Assembly: GCA_029865405.1 (NCBI GenBank)
Contig: JAOUGZ010000045.1
Span: 1-11,403, forward strand
Direction of reading: 5' to 3'
DNA from: Betaproteobacteria bacterium
GTDB taxonomy: Bacteria > Pseudomonadota > Gammaproteobacteria > Burkholderiales > SG8-39
Length of the DNA: 11,403 nucleotides
A program made the translations under genes and the position numbers. Shown here piece after piece: positions 7,230 to 11,403 of the stretch. The notes under the pieces were generated by a model that did no database searches, had not been told where the DNA came from, and saw nothing but the letters and a program-made list of their open reading frames with translations. Within the stretch, counting starts at the first letter, position 1. Each line of letters opens with the position of its first letter.

Positions 7230-7245
7230 TGTGACAAAAGGCACA
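7230..7245. promoter_or_regulatory. Crp/Fnr-family-like palindrome
   Basis: The plus strand reads TGTGA-CAAAAG-GCACA against the Crp consensus TGTGA-N6-TCACA: nine of ten consensus positions match, and the flanking G and C at 7229/7246 extend the symmetry. It lies about 195 bp before the ATG of the giant gene, so it could control that gene. Binding is inferred from the motif alone. Confidence 0.4.
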
Positions 7246-7268
7246 CCCGGAGCCTAACGCAAGAATAT

Positions 7269-7293
7269 CCAAAACATAACCATGATGTTTTTG
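7269..7293. repeat. AT-rich inverted repeat upstream of the giant gene
   Basis: AAAACAT (7271-7277) and ATGTTTT (7285-7291) are perfect inverted arms around a 7-nt centre. The symmetry extends to CC/GG if one extra T is skipped. It stands out in the GC-rich sequence and lies about 25 bp from the Crp-like palindrome. It could be an operator or a weak hairpin; it lacks a GC-rich stem and T-run in the pfkA direction, so a classical terminator is unlikely. Confidence 0.35.
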
Positions 7294-7516
7294 GGGGCTT
7301 TGACAGTTCCTCACGATCTGTCCAGCAATTGCGGGCGTGACGATGAGTCTCGACGCGCCAGCCTTAACTCGAAGAAAATTCTGCAGCGCGGTGAATCGAG
7401 GGAAATTCCGTACGGACTCAACTGCGGCTGCGGCGGCGCACAACAACTCCGCACGGCGACTTCTTGTCGCGTTGCTGGATTCCGGATCGCGGCGCCGCCC
7501 TGCGCGGGCGCGATGA

Positions 7517-8488
7517 TCACATCGCCAGCACGCGCGCCAGCTCGATCAGTCGCACGTCGGCGGGCCGCGTGCGCCCGGCGATCTCGGCGAGCGGCGTGCG
7601 CACGATCGCGCCGCGCACCTCGCCCACCAGCACGCCGGACGCGCCGTCCTCGAGGCACGCCACCGCCGCCGCGCCCAGGCGCGAGGCGAGCACGCGATCC
7701 GCGGAGCTCGGCACGCCGCCGCGCACCACGTGCCCCAGGCGCGTGATGCGCAGGCCGAAGCCCGTTTCCTGCTGCCGGCCCTCGAAGTACTGCACCATGG
7801 CGTGCACGCCCTGCTTCGCGCCCTCGGCCACCACCACCATGGCGTGCGTCTTGCCGCGCTCGTAGGCTGCGCGCAGGCGCTCGGCGACCTCGGCGACCGG
7901 CACCTCGTTCTCGGGGATGGCGATTACTTCGGCGCCGCCGCCGATGCCCGCCATGAGCGCGATGTAGCCGCAGTCGCGCCCCATGGTCTCGACGATGAAC
8001 ACGCGGCGATGCGACGACGCGGTGGTGCGCAGCCGGTCGATCGCTTCCAGCGTGATGTTGATCGCCGTGTCCGCGCCGATGGACACGTCCGTGCCGTGCA
8101 GATCGTTGTCGATGGTGGAGGCGACGCCCACCACCGGGAAGCCCTCCGCGGCGAGCACCGCCGATCCGGTCTGCGAGCCATTGCCGCCGATCACGACCAG
8201 CGCCTCGACGCCCCTCGCCGCGAGCTGCGCGCGCACGCGGTCGCGGGCCGCCTTGTCGTGGAATTCGGGGGAGCGGGCGCTGCCGAGCAACGTGCCGCCG
8301 CGCTGAATGATGCCACCGACGTCGCGCGCGGTGAGCGGCTCGAGCGCGTCGGCAAGCAGCCCGGCGTAGCCGTTGCTCACGCCGAGGACCTGCCAGTTGC
8401 GGGAAAGCGCAGCGCGCGCCACTGCGCGGATGGCGGCGTTCATGCCGGGGGCGTCGCCCCCGCTGGTGAGGACCGCGATGCGCTTCAT
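7517..8488 (-). CDS. pfkA: ATP-dependent 6-phosphofructokinase
   Basis: 323 residues, the normal size of bacterial PfkA. It phosphorylates fructose 6-phosphate to the 1,6-bisphosphate in cytosolic glycolysis. Visible motifs: LTSGGDAPGMNAAIR (7-21, nucleotide loop), GGNGSQTG (101-108), STIDNDLHGTD (124-134, catalytic Asp127), VETMGRDCG (166-174), and LGHVVRGGVPSSADR (251-265, with His253 and Arg256 for the substrate phosphate). Gly104 favours ATP over pyrophosphate. Position 103 is Asn where the Escherichia coli enzyme has the Mg-binding Asp103; to my knowledge GGNGS is a recurrent bacterial variant. The ATG start overlaps the stop of the preceding small gene (ATGA), and AAGGTG lies 5 nt before it, so translation is probably coupled. 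It is the last gene of the operon. Confidence 0.96.
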   Translation of the reverse strand: MKRIAVLTSGGDAPGMNAAIRAVARAALSRNWQVLGVSNGYAGLLADALEPLTARDVGGIIQRGGTLLGSARSPEFHDKAARDRVRAQLAARGVEALVVIGGNGSQTGSAVLAAEGFPVVGVASTIDNDLHGTDVSIGADTAINITLEAIDRLRTTASSHRRVFIVETMGRDCGYIALMAGIGGGAEVIAIPENEVPVAEVAERLRAAYERGKTHAMVVVAEGAKQGVHAMVQYFEGRQQETGFGLRITRLGHVVRGGVPSSADRVLASRLGAAAVACLEDGASGVLVGEVRGAIVRTPLAEIAGRTRPADVRLIELARVLAM

Positions 8489-8673
8489 TTCTGCACCTTG
8501 CCGGCGCGAAATACCTGCGGCGCAGCGCTGCGCGCGAGCGCCGTGAAGCGGCGCGCCTCGTCCAGCCAGCGCAGCCGGTCAAGGAGCGAGCGCGCGAGGT
8601 GCTCGCGGATCTGCTCGTCCGTCACCTCGTACCAGTAGTCGGTGATCGGGTACGGGCTGGCTTCAGGTTGCAT
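8485..8673 (-). CDS. Small unknown protein paired with the nucleotidyltransferase
   Basis: 62 residues from the ATG at 8673, beginning MQPEASPYPITDYWYEVTDE and containing LLDRLRWLDEARRF. I do not recognise a named family. The aromatic YWYEVTDEQI start and the RLRWLDEARRF helix resemble short proteins often encoded beside DUF6036-type nucleotidyltransferases, but this is from memory and unverified. It has no signal peptide or membrane segment and is rich in Arg and Leu. Its start overlaps the end of the nucleotidyltransferase gene by 11 nt, and its stop overlaps the pfkA start by 4 nt, so all three are probably co-translated. An in-frame reading could extend upstream to 8727, but that would overlap the nucleotidyltransferase gene by 65 nt with Cys/Arg-rich sequence, so I prefer the shorter form. 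An antitoxin or partner role is speculative. Confidence 0.7.
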   Translation of the reverse strand: MQPEASPYPITDYWYEVTDEQIREHLARSLLDRLRWLDEARRFTALARSAAPQVFRAGKVQK

Positions 8674-9169
8674 AGGGCGCCGGTTCCATGCGCAGCAATT
8701 GACGCAACGCCTTGATGTCCGCCTCATCCTTCTGCCGGCCCGTACCGGTCTTGAGACGGATGATGTCTTCTATCGCGGCGATGGGGATGGCGATGCCCTC
8801 GACCGAGCGCTGAACCCGGCGCGCCCAAGCATCGTCAAACGGCACGACCGGCTTGACGAGGACGTCCACCGTAGGCGTCGCGGGGTCCGAGGATCTTAGG
8901 GCCAACGCCAGCATGCCCTTGTTCTCGATCCATTCACCGACTTTCGCGGCATCCGCGAAATCCTCGAGCTTGACCGGCACCACGGGCTTGAGCGGAAAGC
9001 GGCGCGCTACGGAGACAAATCGCTCCAGGTTCTGCGCGTCGAGCGCCAGCATGAGGTCCACATCCACCGTCAAGCGCCCGATGCCGTGAAGGTTGACCGC
9101 CACGCCGCCGACCACGAGATAGCGGACCTTGTCCTCCTGCAGCGCGCGAAAAAGTTCAAGGTAGAACAT
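8663..9169 (-). CDS. Nucleotidyltransferase-fold protein (MNT/DUF6036/AbiEii-like)
   Basis: 168 residues, cytosolic. Motif order fits the minimal nucleotidyltransferase fold: YLVVGGVAVNLHG (17-29, the GG-x-A-x-x-x-HG loop), RLTVDVDLML (32-41, metal-binding Asp36 and Asp38), TVDVLVKPV (100-108, third Asp102), and a closing IEDIIRLKTGTGRQKDEADI (133-152), typical of DUF6036/AbiEii proteins. All three carboxylates are present, so it may be active, transferring a nucleotide to an unknown target. Such enzymes are often toxins or antitoxin-like modifiers in two-gene systems (AbiE, MNT-HEPN), but no HEPN or AbiEi partner is visible. The gene starts 3 nt after the rmuC stop and overlaps the next small gene by 11 nt. 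The ATG has only a distant GAGGAGG within the end of rmuC, which suggests coupling. Family-level assignment is firm; the biological role is open. Confidence 0.82.
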   Translation of the reverse strand: MFYLELFRALQEDKVRYLVVGGVAVNLHGIGRLTVDVDLMLALDAQNLERFVSVARRFPLKPVVPVKLEDFADAAKVGEWIENKGMLALALRSSDPATPTVDVLVKPVVPFDDAWARRVQRSVEGIAIPIAAIEDIIRLKTGTGRQKDEADIKALRQLLRMEPAPYAT

Positions 9170-9172
9170 CGC

Positions 9173-10258
9173 TCAGGGCTTGCGCCCCTCCTCCAGCCGC
9201 ACCACCTCGGCGGCGGGCGCGTCGTCCACCTCCGCAGACTCGATTTTCTGGAACTGCTGTGAGATCTTGCCGCCCGTGGTCTGGATGCGATCGACGTCCT
9301 CGGCCGCCTGGCGAATGTGGCGCGCGAGCTCCTTCATGCGCTCGTCAAAGCGGCCGAACTCGACCGCCAGGCGCGAGAGCGCCTCCTTGATGACGTGGAT
9401 CTGCTTGCGCGTCTCGACGTCTTTCAGCACCGCGCGTGCCGTATTCAGCACCGCCATCAGCGTGGTTGGCGACACGATCCACACCCGCTTGCCGATGGCG
9501 TAGTCGACGACTTCGGCGTGATAGGCATGAATCTCGGCGAACACGGCTTCCGCCGGCACGAACATCACCGCGCCGTCCGAGGTTTCGCCGTCGATGATGT
9601 ACTTGGAGGCGATCGCGTCGACGTGCCTCCTGACGTCCGCACGGAACAGCTTCTGCGCGCCCGCGCGCTCGAGCTCGTTCGCCTTCGGATCGAGCATCAG
9701 CTTGTAGTTCTCCAGAGGAAACTTGGAGTCCACGCACACCAGGCCGGTGGGCGCGGGCAGCCGCAGCGCGCAATCCACGCGCGTGCCGTTGGACAGCGTG
9801 TGCTGCATCGCGAAGGCCTGCGTCGGCAGGACGTTCCTCACCAGCGCCTCGAGCTGCACTTCGCCGAACGCGCCGCGCGAGCGCTTGTCGCCCAGGAGCT
9901 CCTGCAGGCTCACCACGCTGCCGGTCAGGGTCTCGATCTTCTTTTGCGCCTCGTCGATGGTGGCCAGGCGCTGCATGACGTTGACGAAGGTCTCGTTGGT
10001 CTTCCTGAAGCCTTCGTCGAGGCGCTCGTTGACGCGCAGCGAAATCTGGTCGAGGCGCGCATCGAGCTTGGCCGCCACGGCCTCGCGCAGCTCGCCGAGC
10101 TGCGTGCCGAGCCGGTCGCCCTGCTTGGTCAGCCCGTCGTGCAGGTCGGTCAGCATTTCGCGGTGCTTCTTCTCCGCCCCGCCCTGCAGGCGCAGCGCGA
10201 GCCAGACCACGACGCCCAGGGCGGCCAGCGCGACGAGCAGCGCGGCGATTTCTGCCAT
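9173..10258 (-). CDS. rmuC: RmuC family DNA recombination protein
   Basis: 361 residues, shorter than the roughly 475 of Escherichia coli RmuC but common in other bacteria. A membrane segment (about 4-24, AALLVALAALGVVVWLALRL) is followed by a coiled coil (about 30-115, rich in heptad Leu, Lys and Glu). The RmuC core (about 118-335) includes LGDKRSRGAFGEVQLEALV, VDSKFPLENY and VWIVSPTTLMAVLNT. Glu133, Asp162 and Asp177-x-Lys179 could form a PD-(D/E)xK nuclease site, which fits the family's proposed nuclease fold. RmuC limits recombination at short inverted repeats in Escherichia coli. The start is the ATG at 10258, 8 nt after the permease stop; a longer in-frame reading upstream is out of phase with the permease gene and low in plausibility. 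The C-terminal 20 residues are acidic and probably disordered. Confidence 0.94.
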   Translation of the reverse strand: MAEIAALLVALAALGVVVWLALRLQGGAEKKHREMLTDLHDGLTKQGDRLGTQLGELREAVAAKLDARLDQISLRVNERLDEGFRKTNETFVNVMQRLATIDEAQKKIETLTGSVVSLQELLGDKRSRGAFGEVQLEALVRNVLPTQAFAMQHTLSNGTRVDCALRLPAPTGLVCVDSKFPLENYKLMLDPKANELERAGAQKLFRADVRRHVDAIASKYIIDGETSDGAVMFVPAEAVFAEIHAYHAEVVDYAIGKRVWIVSPTTLMAVLNTARAVLKDVETRKQIHVIKEALSRLAVEFGRFDERMKELARHIRQAAEDVDRIQTTGGKISQQFQKIESAEVDDAPAAEVVRLEEGRKP

Positions 10259-10266
10259 GCCCGATT

Positions 10267-11403
10267 CTAGACCGAGTCCCTGAGCGTCAGCGCCGGCGAG
10301 GCGCTCAGCACCTTGCGCGCCGAGAGCCACGCGTTCAGCGACAGCAGCAGCACGCCGGCGAGCGGCCCGGCGAGCCACAACCCGGCGCTCGGCGGCAGGT
10401 CGAGCTCGAACACGCGCCGCGCGAGGAGCTGGCCGATCACGGCCGCGCCGATCGTCGCCAGCACGCCCGCCACCAGGCCCATGGCGAGGAATTCGACGCG
10501 CTGGCTGCCCGTGACGTGGCGGCGCGACGCGCCGTACACGCGCATCACCGCCGCCTCGCGGCGGCGCTCGTCCTCGGTGGCGACGAGCGCCGAGTACAGC
10601 ACCAGCAGCCCCGCGCCGAGCGCGAACAGGAACACGAACTGCACGGCGTTGATCACCTGGTCGACGACGTTCTGCGCCTGGCGCAGCGCGGCGCTGACGT
10701 CGACCAGGGTCAGGTTGGGAAAGCGCCGCGCCAGCTCGTCGAGCGCCTTTGCCTGGCCGGGCGCGACGCGAAATGCCGAGACGAAGCTCGCCGGATAGCC
10801 TTCGAGCAGCGCCGGCGGCACGATGACGAAGAAGTTGATCTTCATCGAGTCCCAGCGCAATTTCCTGAGTGAGCTGATGCGCGCACTGAAGCGCTCGGCA
10901 CCGACCGTGAACGTGAGCTCGTCGCCGAGCTTCCAGCCCAGCGTTTTCGCGATGCCCTCCTCCACCGAGAGCTCGCGTGCGTCGCTCGTGTACCAGCGCC
11001 CGGCGGCGATCTGGTTGTGCGCCGGCAGCTCGTCCGCGTAGGACAGGTTGAACTCGCGCTCGACCAGGCGCTTGGCGCGCTCCTCGCCATAGTCCGCCTC
11101 GGCCACCGGCTTGCCGTTCACGGCAACCAGCCGACCGCGCACCATGGGCAGCAGATCCACTTCGGCGATGCCGGCGCCGGCGAGAAAGCGGCGCACCTCC
11201 GCGATCTGCTCGGGCTGCACGCCGATGAGAAAGCGATTCGGCGCGTCCGGCGGCGCGCTGCGGCGCCACGCGTCGACGAGGTCGTTGCGCGTGAAAGTCA
11301 GGAGCAGCACCGCGGTCAGGCCGAGCGCCAGGCTCGCCACCTGCACGGCGTTGCCGCGCGCGTGCCGCCGCAGGTTGGCCAGGCCGTAGCGCAGCGCCGA
11401 GCT
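10267..11403 (-). CDS. FtsX-like ABC transporter permease, YbbP type (5' end outside window)
   Basis: 378 C-terminal residues are visible, to a TAG at 10269-10267; the full family length is about 800. The fragment opens with SSALRYGLANLRRHARGNA and a membrane segment (about 20-37). An outer domain follows with DAPNRFLIGVQPEQ, ELSVEEGIAKTLGWKLGDEL and LRKLRWDSMKINFFVIVPP, which match YbbP-like permeases. The last part is an FtsX domain with three membrane segments (about 252-272, 308-328 and 342-360) around VMRVYGASRRHV. YbbP works with the ATPase YbbA, often near the esterase TesA, and probably exports or extracts hydrophobic molecules; the substrate is unsettled. The reading frame continues through the right edge of the window, so the GTG at 11346 is an internal Val codon. 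This appears to be the upstream gene of the operon, with the ATPase expected outside. Confidence 0.92.
   Translation of the reverse strand, partial: SSALRYGLANLRRHARGNAVQVASLALGLTAVLLLTFTRNDLVDAWRRSAPPDAPNRFLIGVQPEQIAEVRRFLAGAGIAEVDLLPMVRGRLVAVNGKPVAEADYGEERAKRLVEREFNLSYADELPAHNQIAAGRWYTSDARELSVEEGIAKTLGWKLGDELTFTVGAERFSARISSLRKLRWDSMKINFFVIVPPALLEGYPASFVSAFRVAPGQAKALDELARRFPNLTLVDVSAALRQAQNVVDQVINAVQFVFLFALGAGLLVLYSALVATEDERRREAAVMRVYGASRRHVTGSQRVEFLAMGLVAGVLATIGAAVIGQLLARRVFELDLPPSAGLWLAGPLAGVLLLSLNAWLSARKVLSASPALTLRDSV

Larger units (their letters stand above)
7036..7516. other. Intergenic region between pfkA and the giant gene
   Basis: 481 bp with no gene that I accept. It is locally more AT-rich (7261-7300) than its surroundings. 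It holds an AT-rich inverted repeat, a Crp/Fnr-like palindrome, a purine-rich Shine-Dalgarno-like tract at 7126-7138 (minus strand) and a possible short leader ORF. I found no strong -35/-10 pair and no hairpin followed by a T-run that would clearly terminate pfkA transcription. The promoter of the giant gene most likely lies here. Confidence 0.6.

Noticed and set aside
7300..7305. Plus-strand TTGACA as a promoter -35 element
   Set aside because: No -10-like hexamer follows at 16-18 bp and no plus-strand gene lies downstream.
7063..7446. 127-codon minus-strand frame in the intergenic gap
   Set aside because: Composition (Ala runs, then RRRKKGGG) and lack of any motif suggest chance; it has no convincing ribosome binding site.
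7456..7470. Hairpin GCGAC-TTCTT-GTCGC as a pfkA terminator
   Set aside because: The stem is only 5 bp and no T-run follows in the pfkA direction, so it is not a convincing intrinsic terminator.
7311..8582. 423-codon minus-strand frame and 302-codon plus-strand frame over pfkA
   Set aside because: Arg/Ala-rich out-of-frame shadows of the well-supported phosphofructokinase gene.
9317..10270. 317-codon plus-strand frame opposite rmuC
   Set aside because: Codon-structure shadow of rmuC with His/Arg/Glu-rich low-complexity sequence.
10259..11269. 337-residue N-terminal extension of RmuC
   Set aside because: The extension is Arg/Ala-rich and lies out of frame over the conserved permease gene. 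The RmuC membrane segment begins right after the ATG at 10258.

Overview
The window is GC-rich, and every gene I accept lies on the minus strand. Codon third positions are strongly G/C-biased. The gene set at the right end (a YbbP-type permease, RmuC and ATP-type phosphofructokinase) points to a proteobacterium, probably a betaproteobacterium or close relative. That placement is inferred from gene content and composition, not from any marker gene.

Right part (11403 down to 7517), in transcription order: the C-terminal 378 residues of an FtsX/YbbP-like ABC permease (start outside the window), rmuC, a small nucleotidyltransferase of the MNT/DUF6036/AbiEii type, a 62-residue unknown protein, and a 6-phosphofructokinase. 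Spacings are 8 nt, 3 nt, an 11-nt overlap and a 4-nt ATGA overlap, so this looks like one translationally coupled operon. The nucleotidyltransferase and small-protein pair is an accessory-looking cassette between two housekeeping genes.

Middle (7036-7516): a 481-bp gap holding an AT-rich inverted repeat, a Crp/Fnr-like palindrome and a possible 26-codon leader ORF just ahead of the next gene. No RNA gene or convincing terminator was seen.

Left part (7035 to 1): the dominant feature is a giant gene that runs off the left edge, with 2345 codons open in one frame and no stop or frameshift. Its product starts with a LEPR-XLL motif and a DUF4347 domain. It continues with three RTX-type glycine/aspartate-rich stretches mixed with repeated beta-rich modules, an embedded matrixin-like zinc-protease motif (HEIGHVLALGH) and an acidic region with a Ca-binding loop. 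The only cysteine in all 2345 residues sits in the DUF4347 domain, 43 residues after an SHG motif, which resembles the His-Cys layout of caspase-like (clan CD) peptidases. I read the protein as a very large secreted or surface Ca-binding protein with one or two possible protease centres. Its C-terminus and any secretion genes lie outside the window.
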